In this document: positions 21,507-31,480 of the stretch, piece after piece | Layout: each line of letters starts with the position of its first letter | How positions within the stretch are numbered: position 1 is the stretch's first letter | DNA from: Astrocystis sublimbata | Taxonomy: Eukaryota; Ascomycota; Sordariomycetes; Xylariales; Xylariaceae | Direction of reading: 5' to 3' | Length of the DNA stretch: 64,000 nucleotides | Assembly (NCBI GenBank): GCA_022453515.1 | Contig: JAJNNY010000015.1 | Coordinates: 248,001 to 312,000 of the forward strand | Translations under genes and position numbers: made by a program | Notes under the pieces: model-generated | Database searches by the model: none | Told to the model about the DNA's origin: nothing | Seen by the model: the letters and a program-made list of their open reading frames with translations, nothing else

Positions 21507-23717
21507 ATGGACACGATCATTTCCAAAACATTAACAATGCCGTTCCCCCTCACTAAGGTGATTCGCCTGAGACAATCGACCTGGCCAAACCCTGCAAAAT
21601 CCATTGGAAGCGCACACGGCTATACACAGGACGAGAGACTGTCCTATTGGAGCGCTGAAGGACCTGCCCGAGCAGCATACGAGATTCTTATACCCAAGAT
21701 AAAGAGTGTCCTCGAAGATAAACAGCGACGGATTTCGGGTCTTGATTTAATGTGGTGGGAGGTCTACATGATAGGGCGGACGACTAGCACCAGTGCCCCT
21801 TTTCTCATGTTTTCTTGTCCTGAGAGACGTTACAGGCGAACAGCTGTCAAGCATATTAGAGAAAGCATGATTCTAAAAGACTACCCGGGGATGCAAACTG
21901 GCGAGTGGCCAGAACCGCCTCATATAGGGCGGCAGATTCAGATGGCGTCTCATAAAGACATTTTCCACGGGGCCTTAGAGCACGTTTCCAAAAGTATTGT
22001 TGTCGAGGCTTTCTTCGACCACAAGAAGCAGGCATCCGCTTTAGTCACCTTCCGATCTGCCAATAGTGTTGCGAGAGCCACCTTAAGTGTTCACATCAAA
22101 CTTCGCGGCGAAATTTACTACCTCGTACCATATCATGTTCTCGACAGATTGGCATCAACAACATATGACAACATAGCAGAAAACATACGGCACGGATACA
22201 TCGAGGAAGAAAGCGTGGAAAATGATGGGTGCGATTTTGGTGACCTCATCGGAGATCGAGATCTAGGTAGCGACAGTCCTTACAGCCACGAGTTCCAAAG
22301 CGAAGAACCTGTCGGTGAGAATCCATTATCAGGAAGACAATGGGACTCCTGGACACGGGACATAGCTCAAGGTGACATCAATTCTCCGCCGCCGCCACGA
22401 CCATTATTCGAGCAGCTTCCTGACGAACTCCCCCCCTTTGGATCCATACTGCCCCCTCCGAAAATGTCCTTATCTCCGGGCTCAAAATCCATTCCACTGG
22501 TGCAAACCGACACCCAAAACAACTTCCAGGGAGCAGAAATCTGGCCACCTGTGTCTGCGAGGCTTGACTATGCCTTAGTAAGACTTCCGGGATCTAATAC
22601 TAATGTCAATCGTTCTATTCTACCTGGTTTCTTCTCTCTGTCCGTTATGATCGCTGAACCCGACGTGGATGGATCTCAAGTTACCGTCCTTACGTCCCAC
22701 GGTTGTTTGTACGGGTTACTGTTACGAACGAAAACTCAGATTTGCTTCCCAACGAGTACCTCGTATCAAGAAGTCTACATTGCCCATTTTGATTCGCCTG
22801 TGGTCTCTGGCGATTGTGGCGCCATGGTGTATGCCACATCTGGTGGAAAGATATTTGGTCATCTCGTCACTGGAAGCGCGAATTCCGAGCTAAAGACAGC
22901 ATTCGTCATTCCTGCCAAAGACTTCCACATGGACATCATAGACATCATGGGGTTTATTGAGAATCACTACGGAGATGATTGGCCTTCGCTGGCGACCATT
23001 CGGCGCACGGACATTCAGCTTCCAGTCGAATCAAATGACTTGCTTAGTCAAGAGCATTCCACTACCAGTCTCCCTAGATACGAGACTTTGGAAAGCTGGT
23101 TTGCAAGCATTTACAACCATCCCAGAACCGAAAAAGAGGCCTTTGACCTTTTGGACGATCTCATTCAGGTTCTTGACTATCTCGGGATCAAGTATCATGA
23201 CGTTACTTATGTTGTTCATCACAACATCAAGCCCACAAATATCTTTGTTTCAAAAGACATCAAAAGACCTTATCGTCGGTGCTTCCATCTTGGAGATACT
23301 GGTATTGTCAAGAATCTTGAAGCCAACACTTCTCGAAGAGAAAGTGGTTCGAAGGATCAAGGAAACACATTGGACTCTAGAGAGTCAAACTGGGCGATTG
23401 ATATTTGGTCGCTGGGTTGTGTCTTCTTTGAGCTCGCTGTGTGGATGTGTTTGTCTGAGCGTGCGCGACTGGACTTCCACGACAAGCTAGTCAAACTCAA
23501 CAAAGATCAGAACTCATACCAAGACCTGCTCTATGACGACATGCTGATAACAATCATGGAAGTTGAAGTCAAGCAAATCAACAAGATTGGAAGTCCAGCA
23601 TCGCGCTTTGGTTGCCGCCTGATGGAGTTTGTTCTAAATGAAATGCTGCGCCGCGAGTCGAAAGACACTTCCCCTATAGCGCTTTCCAGCCGACTCCGGA
23701 GTCTACGGATTGAATAA
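21507..23717 (+). CDS. Protease-like domain fused to a C-lobe-only pseudokinase
   Basis: One exon, 736 aa from the ATG at 21507; an alternative ATG is at 21537. Residues 1 to about 520 resemble a fungus-only module ending in a trypsin-like beta fold. WWEVYMIGR and YLVPYHVLDRLA come early. Later there is LDYALVRLPG, then VVSGDCGAMVYATSGGKIFGHLVTGS with Cys437 at the usual nucleophile position, so a Cys rather than Ser enzyme, if active. From about residue 530, YETLESWF...FDLLDDLIQVLDYL starts at the kinase hinge, so the ATP-binding N-lobe is missing. The catalytic loop reads VVHHNIKPTNIF (HRD replaced by H571-H572-N573), DFG reads DTG (597-599), and APE is lost. DIWSLGCVFFELAVWMCL closely matches the kinase-vWA gene. 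A regulatory or decoy role is inferred from this fusion. Confidence 0.8.
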   Translation: MDTIISKTLTMPFPLTKVIRLRQSTWPNPAKSIGSAHGYTQDERLSYWSAEGPARAAYEILIPKIKSVLEDKQRRISGLDLMWWEVYMIGRTTSTSAPFLMFSCPERRYRRTAVKHIRESMILKDYPGMQTGEWPEPPHIGRQIQMASHKDIFHGALEHVSKSIVVEAFFDHKKQASALVTFRSANSVARATLSVHIKLRGEIYYLVPYHVLDRLASTTYDNIAENIRHGYIEEESVENDGCDFGDLIGDRDLGSDSPYSHEFQSEEPVGENPLSGRQWDSWTRDIAQGDINSPPPPRPLFEQLPDELPPFGSILPPPKMSLSPGSKSIPLVQTDTQNNFQGAEIWPPVSARLDYALVRLPGSNTNVNRSILPGFFSLSVMIAEPDVDGSQVTVLTSHGCLYGLLLRTKTQICFPTSTSYQEVYIAHFDSPVVSGDCGAMVYATSGGKIFGHLVTGSANSELKTAFVIPAKDFHMDIIDIMGFIENHYGDDWPSLATIRRTDIQLPVESNDLLSQEHSTTSLPRYETLESWFASIYNHPRTEKEAFDLLDDLIQVLDYLGIKYHDVTYVVHHNIKPTNIFVSKDIKRPYRRCFHLGDTGIVKNLEANTSRRESGSKDQGNTLDSRESNWAIDIWSLGCVFFELAVWMCLSERARLDFHDKLVKLNKDQNSYQDLLYDDMLITIMEVEVKQINKIGSPASRFGCRLMEFVLNEMLRRESKDTSPIALSSRLRSLRIE

Positions 23718-24599
23718 AGAGAAAATCATATAACAGTCAATAATGCCTCCTCGCGAAAACTAGATAAGGCAGTCCACACAGCATCTCATGAGCAAGCCTC
23801 TACGTCGCAGGCCACCCCACCAACTATGGACAAAGCAGTCAAAGCAAGTGATAAGAAAGCCTCCAGTCATAGGCTACCTTCTTACGTAATAAATGAGCTA
23901 GATTAACATCTATTACTTACAAATTATCTATCGTACATACTAAGTTTCTTAAGTATAATATAGTTGTATACCAGATAAGAATAATAAGAAGCTCACCAGG
24001 CTTTAGCTTTATTCATCCCACTTGAAATTGGAGAACCGCCTACCATAACATCTCTTCACCTTATCTATCACATGAAAATTAGCCTTAAGATCAACACTAC
24101 AACGATATTCCTAATATGCGCTGTATTTCCTTCACATCTATCAGTCTACCCCTATTGCAGGATTTCCCAAACGAGTGATCCTCCCTTCGGTACCATAAAC
24201 ACAAAAGTACTTACAGATGTACCTACTACCGATGTCTCTCTACATCCCTATCCATTAAGATTAGAACCGTCTAAACTTCGCCTTTTGGCACTTATTTCGA
24301 TACCGTCACGGAGAAGTGGATCTATACTACATCCTTTAGGTAATCCGATCAGGTGACTAGTATTCCATACGCTTACACTTATAAATAGCTACTTTCTATT
24401 CCTTTTGTACACTTAGAAACTTACCTTAGAGATCATTTGAATCTATGTCTATGAGCTCCCTACTAGAGACTGCACTGGCTTTACTTCTATGAGCTATTAC
24501 GTACCTTCATACGTGACAGATACTTACGATAATAGTATCGTCTCTTGTATCTTCTGGTATCCCTGCCTCGTCTTTCCTTGGTATCTAACCCTTTTCTGA

Positions 24600-24815
24600 T
24601 TTTGTCAAGTGCTTTTGCACCAGAGTGAAGAAATATAGCAGTGGCCTAGTAGTGAAGTAGAAATATAGGGGTCAGGTATCAATTCTATTAATTCCTAGGC
24701 TCTCCTATATAGTGGGAGTCGCCTAGTCCTTAGGTATATACACAGATCTAGAAGCCCAAATAGCCCCTACAGGGGAGCCCCTAGGTCATGATGAGGCCCT
24801 AGCTACTAGGTCATA
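24600..24815 (+). repeat. Dispersed hairpin-bearing repeat, copy 2
   Basis: Second copy of the element at 19666-19870. It is more TA-rich, as expected after repeat-induced C-to-T change. It keeps a stem with different bases: CCTAGGCTCTCC (24694-24705) pairs with GGGGAG (24772-24777) and CCTAGG (24780-24785) around a two-base bulge. Borders are approximate. Confidence 0.6.
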
Positions 24816-24845
24816 GTAATGCCCTTGCTACCGTGACACCTGACA

Positions 24846-24990
24846 CATTTTTTCTTTTCTGGGTTTTTTTCTTCTTTTCTTCTTATTTTTTTTCTCTTTT
24901 CTTCTTATTTTTTTTTTCTTTTCTGTTCTTTTTTTCTTTCTTTTCTCTTTTCTTCTGTTTTTGTCTTTTTGGTTTTCTTCTCTTCTGTTC
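24846..24990. repeat. T/C-rich low-complexity tract
   Basis: About 145 bases of T and C (TTTTCTT-type units) on the plus strand, A/G on the other. It gives a spurious Lys/Arg/Glu-rich open frame on the minus strand. Confidence 0.9.
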
Positions 24991-25358
24991 CTAAAACAGA
25001 ACCACGACCATTCTCTTCCAACCCCACCATGCCATACCATATTACCACGCGCCACTGGTAATGTCGACGGTGGTGATGGCGGTGGTGGTGGTGTTGGTCG
25101 TGATCGTGGTGGCGGTGTAAATCCTGAAAATGGCGTGGGATTGATTTGATCTGATTTGATTTGATCAACCCCTCGTGAAATCCATTATTGTTAGGATTAT
25201 ATATGCCTAGCTAACTAGAGCATATAAATTTAAGTGTTTCGCGGGTTCATGTTTGCTGTTCCGGTTACAGTGACGATGGGGGTATCTTCACTTCACTGCA
25301 TCTTGTCAGATTCGTGTACCTCCACCTCCCACCACCGACTCAACGACAGGCGGTTCTT

Positions 25359-27446
25359 CTAAAACTCATCTGTCATGAGCCAGTCGTCTTGATTGTCCTC
25401 CAACGGCGTTAAGGAGTATATCGGGATACTATCATCCTCAGGTTGGGACGAGCCCTTTCCCTTACGCATGTAAAAGTCATGGATGGCGTCACGGAAAAAA
25501 GCCTCGAACGCGGCGGCGCGCGCGGGATCCTTCGCACGAGCGGTGCCCCAGAGATCTATCGCACGGAAGACGCGCGTGTTACCCTTGTCGTCGGTATCGG
25601 TGATGGTAAGGATGTCCTTGTTTTCCTTGTTGTTCTTCTTGTCGTTGGTGTCGAGGGAGTTGGTAATGTCGCGTAGTGGTGGCGCCATATCTCCCGTTAG
25701 TTCGGCTCCATGGACTAACGGCGTCGTTTTTCCGGGACAGTTATTATTGTTGTCGTCCTCGTTGTCCATGTTGTTGGTGTCAGAGTTGTCCTCGCTATCC
25801 TTTGTCACGGTTCCGTGTATATAACTGCCTGCAGACGGACCTCCGAGTTGACCAGCTTCCATCTTTGGAAAGTGTGTGGAAGTTGAGTTGGTGACCTGGA
25901 CTGTTACGTCCTTGGTGATCTGGCCTTGTTGTTGAGTGGATGGGAAGCTGAGAGAACGATGAGTCGCAGCCGGGCCGTCACTGCCAGGTGGAACGACATT
26001 CTCAATAGTAGGTTGAGGGGCTTCTCGATTTCTCTCATGACGCTGCGACGCGGTTCCAAAATCTTGAGCCAGGCACTTCTCCAACTCAGTAAAGAGGCGC
26101 TTAGGATCCTCGCTGTCGTCGCTGCACTCGCTGTCATTGTCGTCTTCGCTGTCCTCGCTGCACTCGCTGTCATCGCTGTCCTGGTTGTGCTTGGTGTGCT
26201 TGGTGAGGTCTTGTTCTTCGAGGGACGGCTTGCTGGGTAGATAGCGAGAGGGAGTCAGAGCCGGGCCGTCATTGCCAGGAGGAGAAACGTCTTCATCTTC
26301 AGCTTCTTCATGTTCGTCGTTTTCCTGCGTTTCTCCACCGCGGTCATGCCCAGAGGCGAAGGCCCGACGAAGTTCGCGCTCATGTTGTTGTCTCATTTCT
26401 ATGCCCAACAAGCCCAACTTTCGCTGTAATGCTCTTTCCTGCCTTGCTGCTTGTATTGACTCTGGGGAGGGTAGGCTCAGCTTTTCCCGCATTAATCTTT
26501 CATGGAACTCGAGGAGGCTCAACTGTTGCTGTAATGCTCTTTCCTCCCCTGTTGCTTCTGCTAACCATGGACGCTCAATTGCGTTCTTGTTGCGGCTATC
26601 TTTAACCGCCCCCGGCCAATAATCAGGGTGGTTTGAAAACTGTTCTTCCATCTCTCCTGAGTGCCATTGCTGTGGAGTTATAGACAAGTGTGCAGGGTAC
26701 GTTGATGGCTGGTTGAGGCGACGTCTCGTATATGGGTTCTCGCGATCATCGAATTGACTAGGGTTCGTTGGTCGCTGGTCACGGCGACGTGAAATAGGTT
26801 GAACAGGGTCCGTTGATCGCTGGTCACGGCGACGTGAAATAGGTCGAACAGGGTCCGTTGGTGGGTTGCGGCGATATACAATAGGATGTATCCCGCGATC
26901 ATGAGGTTGAACAGACTTGGAGCTTGGCGGTACCTCCCGCTGGTTAGTGGGGCCTTGATCCCATACCGTCCGTAGTGGCGGCCGAGATGTTGCTGCTTCG
27001 AAGATGTTATGGGTCGAATGGAAAAAGCCGGGGGGACCAGTAGGATAGGCGGAGGGACGAGCAGGAAGGTCATCAAAAAGAAAATCATCAAAATGATGAA
27101 AACCGCCGTCGAACCACGGTTGTTCGGGCTTTACATGTGTTGGATTGCCTTCGCGATGGCTATAGTTGGATCTATTTCCAGAAGAGGGATGTTGCCCGAT
27201 GGCATTATTCGAACGGGGCCCTCCGTACTGTTGCCCTGCATGGGTTTCAGCATTCTGCAAGGGCGGTGCTTTTTGCGAAGTGCTGGTACTGGTGCTGCGG
27301 GAAGATGTCAGTGAGGGGCTCTGCACAGAGTTCTGCGAAACAGGACCTTTCGAGACAGGACCTTTCTGTTCTGAACTCTGCGAGTCCTTGCAACGGATCG
27401 GTAGTGATAAAAAGGAGCCGACGGGGCCGGGAGTATTCGCCGCCAT
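25359..27446 (-). CDS. Large intrinsically disordered hypothetical protein (695 aa)
   Basis: Single open frame. The ATG at 27446 (MAANTPGPVGSFLSLP) is chosen because the frame extension upstream begins with GTG and contains the likely TATA box. The N-terminal half is Ser/Pro/Gln/Arg-rich. Around 26776-26865 it carries an imperfect 15-residue tandem unit of the form TDPV(R/Q)PISRRRDQRS. The middle has charged helix-like repeats with LQQQLSLLEFHERLMREKL and LQRKLGLLGIEMRQQHERE, then long Asp/Ser/Glu runs. The C-terminus is the only ordered-looking part: VFRAIDLWGTARAKDPARAAAFEAFFRDAIHDFYMRKG, followed by an acidic tail. There is no signal peptide, membrane segment or known domain. Repeats and acidic runs suggest a nuclear or scaffold protein, but no function can be assigned. 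Confidence 0.7.
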   Translation of the reverse strand: MAANTPGPVGSFLSLPIRCKDSQSSEQKGPVSKGPVSQNSVQSPSLTSSRSTSTSTSQKAPPLQNAETHAGQQYGGPRSNNAIGQHPSSGNRSNYSHREGNPTHVKPEQPWFDGGFHHFDDFLFDDLPARPSAYPTGPPGFFHSTHNIFEAATSRPPLRTVWDQGPTNQREVPPSSKSVQPHDRGIHPIVYRRNPPTDPVRPISRRRDQRSTDPVQPISRRRDQRPTNPSQFDDRENPYTRRRLNQPSTYPAHLSITPQQWHSGEMEEQFSNHPDYWPGAVKDSRNKNAIERPWLAEATGEERALQQQLSLLEFHERLMREKLSLPSPESIQAARQERALQRKLGLLGIEMRQQHERELRRAFASGHDRGGETQENDEHEEAEDEDVSPPGNDGPALTPSRYLPSKPSLEEQDLTKHTKHNQDSDDSECSEDSEDDNDSECSDDSEDPKRLFTELEKCLAQDFGTASQRHERNREAPQPTIENVVPPGSDGPAATHRSLSFPSTQQQGQITKDVTVQVTNSTSTHFPKMEAGQLGGPSAGSYIHGTVTKDSEDNSDTNNMDNEDDNNNNCPGKTTPLVHGAELTGDMAPPLRDITNSLDTNDKKNNKENKDILTITDTDDKGNTRVFRAIDLWGTARAKDPARAAAFEAFFRDAIHDFYMRKGKGSSQPEDDSIPIYSLTPLEDNQDDWLMTDEF
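26776..26865 (-). repeat. 45-base in-frame tandem repeat
   Basis: TGGTCACGGCGACGTGAAAT recurs at 26776 and 26821, giving two near-identical 45-base units. Partial, more diverged copies flank them. It encodes the 15-residue Arg-rich unit of the disordered protein. Confidence 0.8.
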
Positions 27447-28088
27447 CGTTGAGGAAGGAAATGAAAAGAAGGGTGAAGTTTTGCAGAAATTTAGTTGATT
27501 GAATCCGGTGGCAGTCACCTATATAAATACGTAAGGAATTGCTCGTGATTGATTACGTACCTAGATACCTAGCGAGCGACACGTCTTGTCGAGTCGGCAT
27601 ATATAAGCCATATTCCCCGTTCTGGTACCCTTCGAGAATACGACACGGAAGCCAGCCTGGCAATGAAGTTTAGCAGGGTGAAAGCTTAGAATAAACCGAG
27701 ATGATTACATGTTCGTGTTAAGTTCTCTGTTGCCCTTTGGTGTTGCTGTTGCATACCTTCAGCTCAGCTAGGATGACGACGCCTACCTGAGTGACGTCGG
27801 GATGCATCAAGTGTTGTGTGATTCACGAGGTAAGGTAACGATGCAATCGCGGACAAGGAAGATCCCAGCTCCGAGAAAGTGACCAAAGCATGAACGTGAA
27901 GTGAGCGTATTCTATAAGGTATACGAGTAAGGACCAAAGAGGTAGGCCGGTGAATGCAAAGTATCATGACAGGAAGCGGGAAGACTATGTACAAGAAAGC
28001 ATGATTGGGAAAGTTGTTACTTCTCTATTCTACCATTTTACCACTTCGAAATAACGAGTGTCATTCTTTATCACCCATACTACCCCAT
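27447..28088. other. Intergenic region between two minus-strand genes
   Basis: Holds the promoter of the disordered-protein gene and the 3' end of the cellobiohydrolase gene. No gene content is seen. Confidence 0.55.
27519..27530 (-). promoter_or_regulatory. TATA-like box for the disordered-protein gene
   Basis: Reads GTATTTATATAG on the minus strand, about 75-85 bases before the ATG at 27446. This supports that start over the longer frame. Confidence 0.45.
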
Positions 28089-29567
28089 TTAAGCAGTGAA
28101 GGTCGAGTTAATCGGCCCGAACTTGATGTTCGAGTATGCAACACTAGCATCAGCATGCTGAGACTCGACATCAGCAGGCACGCCCGACGAGGTCTCGCAG
28201 CTACCACGTTGCGATCCCAGGCCATCACTATCGACGGGGAAGGTAGAGTCGAGCCACAGCATGTTGGACGCATGGTCATCCCAGATGGACATGACCAGGA
28301 CCATGTCCTTGGATAGAGCCTCGCCCATCTGCTTGAGGCCTCCCCGCTGGTTGAAGACGTTGGTGTCGCCGAAGGCCGTCTTCTGCGCGTCGCAGAAGTC
28401 CTGGGTGATGGAGTTGCCCGGCGCCCCTGAGATGGTGCTCTCGCTGTTGGGGACCACCTTGCCGTCCTGCACGTAGAAGCGCTTGATCTCGCTGAGAGAG
28501 CCGCCGTCCTCGAGGAACTGAGTCACCACCGTCATCTTCTTGCCGGTGTCGATGGTCATGCCAGCGCCGTAGAAGCTGGTGTCGCCCTGTCTGTAGCTGT
28601 TGAAGTCGCATCCGTCCGGGTCGCAGTCGCCGGCGTAGCGCTCGTCTGAGTAGGTTCCGCCGCAGTCGTTGCCGGTGCACGAGTGGTATGCCGAGTTCTC
28701 GCACGGGTGGGGGGTATATGCGGAGGAGACCGAGTTGGCCTCCCAGATGTCCATCTCCGCGCAGCACGCGCCGAGGTCTCCGACACCTGCGTTGGCGTCG
28801 TTGGACGAAGGTTCCCAGCCTTCGACGTTGGCCTGTATATTCCCGTCAGGCATGGTTCACGTGGTTCACATGGTTTACACGTTTTCGTTGTCAGTAGACG
28901 TACCTTGCCGTCGATGAACTTTAAGTCACGAGGACACTGCGAGTCACAGTAACCAGTACCGTATTTGGCACCGGCGGTGTTGCCCTCGTGCTTGGACATG
29001 CCACCATCTAGGTCCATGGACACGAAGTACAGAGCACCGTTCAAGCCACAGCTATTGACGAATTAGATCCACAAAATTTCTCGCGTTCAGTCTGAGGCTG
29101 ACGTACGGTAGGTTCGAGACATCCACATCGAAGGTGAATTCGTTGCCAAGCAGCTTGAAGCCCTGGTAGGTCTCATCGTCCTTCATCAAGTACAGCCGAC
29201 TGCCGATGTTCTTACTGTAGGATCCCTGCTGGACGAACTTTAAGTTCAACTCACTGCCGGATGTGGTGGCACCGTATGTGCCAGCGTAGTCGGCACCGTC
29301 CAGGCAGCACTCGGAAGCGCACGAGGTCGAATCAGTACAGAGAGCAGTGTCCCACTCGTTGCCGCTGTAGCAGTTGGTTCCCGATTCGTCGTGAACCCAT
29401 CGCCAATTGGAGTCGACGACAACCTTGCCGTTGACGGTGCTGCAGCTGCCGCCGGACGAGCACTCTTGCCATGTCATCGCGGGATGAGTCTCGGCTGTAA
29501 GTGAGGCAGCACATTGTGCTTTGGCGGTGGCCACGAGGGCGGCGATGGCGGCGAGTTTACTGTGCAT
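28089..29567 (-). CDS. cbh1: GH7 cellobiohydrolase (reducing-end exocellulase), no cellulose-binding module
   Basis: Model complement(join(28089..28832, 28904..29051, 29107..29567)), 450 aa, introns 71 and 55 bases. This secreted enzyme cuts cellobiose from reducing ends of cellulose chains. The signal peptide is [17 protein letters not shown], with the mature enzyme starting at Gln18. Signatures are [17 protein letters not shown] ([18 protein letters not shown]), [40 protein letters not shown] and the catalytic [11 protein letters not shown]. Its acids are E229, D231 and E234. After subtracting the 17-residue signal these become 212, 214 and 217, exactly the Trichoderma Cel7A numbering, which strongly supports the exon model. 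[33 protein letters not shown] follows. The protein ends right after the core ([11 protein letters not shown]), so the linker and CBM1 are absent. Expression is probably induced by cellulose and repressed by glucose, as in the family. Confidence 0.96.
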
Positions 29568-29651
29568 TGTGACAAGCTTGTTCTGGGGTGAAGAGCTGAT
29601 GAGTGGCGTGATGCTTCACAAAATGTTCCCAGATAGCTGCGAGAACATGAT

Positions 29652-29660
29652 CTTATATAT
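29652..29660 (-). promoter_or_regulatory. TATA box of the cellobiohydrolase gene
   Basis: ATATATAAG on the minus strand, about 85-90 bases before the ATG at 29567. Confidence 0.55.
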
Positions 29661-31321
29661 CAGATTCTTCGCCAGCAGAGCACTGACGACGCATAGTACT
29701 TGCTCTGTCTCCGTAGCCATGCCTGAGTCTTGCTGATCACCCAATAGCCTGCCATTTCCAATGATTCAGAGAGACGGAGCACAAAGTTGGTCTGGGGAAA
29801 CTTCAAGTGGGGTGAAGTCCGGACTGACGGCCCGAGACATGATGGCGATGGGTGCGAGGGGCTCAGGTCATAGAAGCGACTCTAAGGAGGTCGAAGGGAC
29901 AAGTCTTCAAGCTAGTAGCGGGTGCACCCATGCATGCCGAACCAAGATGAGCACGTGTGTGCATATGCTCAACCATGTTTTCTGCAGTGTTGTACTGGGA
30001 TAGGCGTCGTCGGAGTTGATGGTTGACAGGACCGGGCGACGACATGCTCCAGTAAATTAAGGGCACCGGAGTGGATCGTTCATCCATTCTTCTCATTGGA
30101 GGCTTTTCCTCAACGGCAACGGAAGAGGCCGACCGAGTATGACCGGGACCACGGGGGAGCAAGAGCGCTTGCTCGAACAGTCTAAGGCATTTAGGTAGGT
30201 AGCTTGAAGATCGCCGGCGTGTTTTGTGACAGTCCTGTTATCCCACAAATCCAAGGAAATTTTCCTCATCACAAGCGCCCAAACCCGTTGTAGGTAGGTA
30301 TCATCCAAGAGACGGAGCTGTGCCTAGATATTATCAATATGACTGACCCATTACTTAAGAGGGGCATTGATTTTCACAAGGTTACTCCGCAATAGCGTAG
30401 GAATCAGTCAGACCCGTGCCAGATAATTGTCCGTCCCCCGCAGAATTGGCGTGATAGAGCCAGGTAGCTGGCGTCGCTGTCATGCAACGCGACCTGGCTG
30501 GTGGGAAAAAAACATATTGAAGACCCCATGTCCATAATGCCCTCTGGACGGATGTCTGTTTTCGGACAGTATGACAGACAAGAGAGGATAGGATTGGGCA
30601 TGGTCACGCCAAGAGTTGCTTGATGCGAAGGGTTGATTGTCCGATGCCAAAAGTGCCACCTATATTTCGACATGTGCTCGTTTCAGTTTAACACCACAAC
30701 ATCATACATACTTGCCCACTTACCTAAGTAAGGTAGGTAGCCAGCTATATCTCGCGACGAGCTTCCCAAGTGAGGCGACAAATCCTTGATTCTGAGATTG
30801 CATTATGAAGGCGCTTCCTCGGACTTTTTGATCGGATAGACGGTCCATGACACCGCTCGCTCTTAACGCTTGTTAATAGTGACTGCTTTGCTTGTTAAGC
30901 AAGTCGTTGAAGAAATCGTATTGGGATGGTCGACTTGTCCATAATCGTAGGTGGTAGTGAAAAGTCCTGATTTTACACCTATGAGCAGCTTCGTAAGGCA
31001 TATATAGCATGGAATCGGGAAATCCTAGAGACAGTCTTGCCTAATTAGGTACATACAACGGCAACACGGCGATCCACTCCGATTAGCTAATTCAAGCTCT
31101 ATGTTCCCAACAAAAAAAAGCATACGAAGCACTCAAAAAGGGGACAAGCGGTAACACTGATAGGCAGGTTAGGTATTCGAGGTACCTTAGGTACCTAGTC
31201 AAAGCCGAAGCTTGCAGATTGCTTTTGATTGATTGCGAACGACCTCGTCGACTTTCGTGTTGGTCGACCTCACCTCTAACCCATCGCTCGAAGCTTAAGC
31301 TCGTTAAAAAGCAACCGCTTT

Positions 31322-31348
31322 TATATATATACCTATATATATATATAT
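31322..31348. repeat. TA dinucleotide microsatellite
   Basis: Two TA runs separated by CC, in the spacer downstream of the TPR-like gene. Confidence 0.85.
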
Positions 31349-31480
31349 CCGAATAATACAGCAAGCTACACAGACACTACTACAGTCCACTACCCGTAAA
31401 CCTAATTAGCCATGTAGCTAAGTAAGTACCATAGGTGAACTGAAGTACGTAGATAGGGATAGGGACAGGTAGGTGGGCAC

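Larger units (their letters stand above)
23718..25358. other. AT-rich intergenic region with repeat and T-rich tract
   Basis: Contains the second dispersed repeat copy (24600-24815) and a long T/C-rich tract (24846-24990). Small GGTGGT repeats lie around 25068-25115. Short frames such as 24072-24356 lack motifs and have AT-driven composition. No gene is supported. Confidence 0.55.
29568..31480. other. Cellobiohydrolase promoter and upstream region
   Basis: About 1.9 kb with no supported gene. The part next to 29567 should hold inducer and repressor sites; several short CCCCAC/GTGGGG-like and GGCTAA-like words occur, but none can be singled out. TAGGTA half-sites cluster at 30187-30200, 30290-30300, 30722-30745 and 31170-31200. 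A TA microsatellite lies at 31322-31348. Small frames such as 30404-30673 have no motifs. Confidence 0.5.

Noticed and set aside
24828..25168. Lys/Glu/Arg-rich and His-rich minus-strand frames
   Set aside because: Translations of the T/C-rich tract and CCA/GGT repeats.
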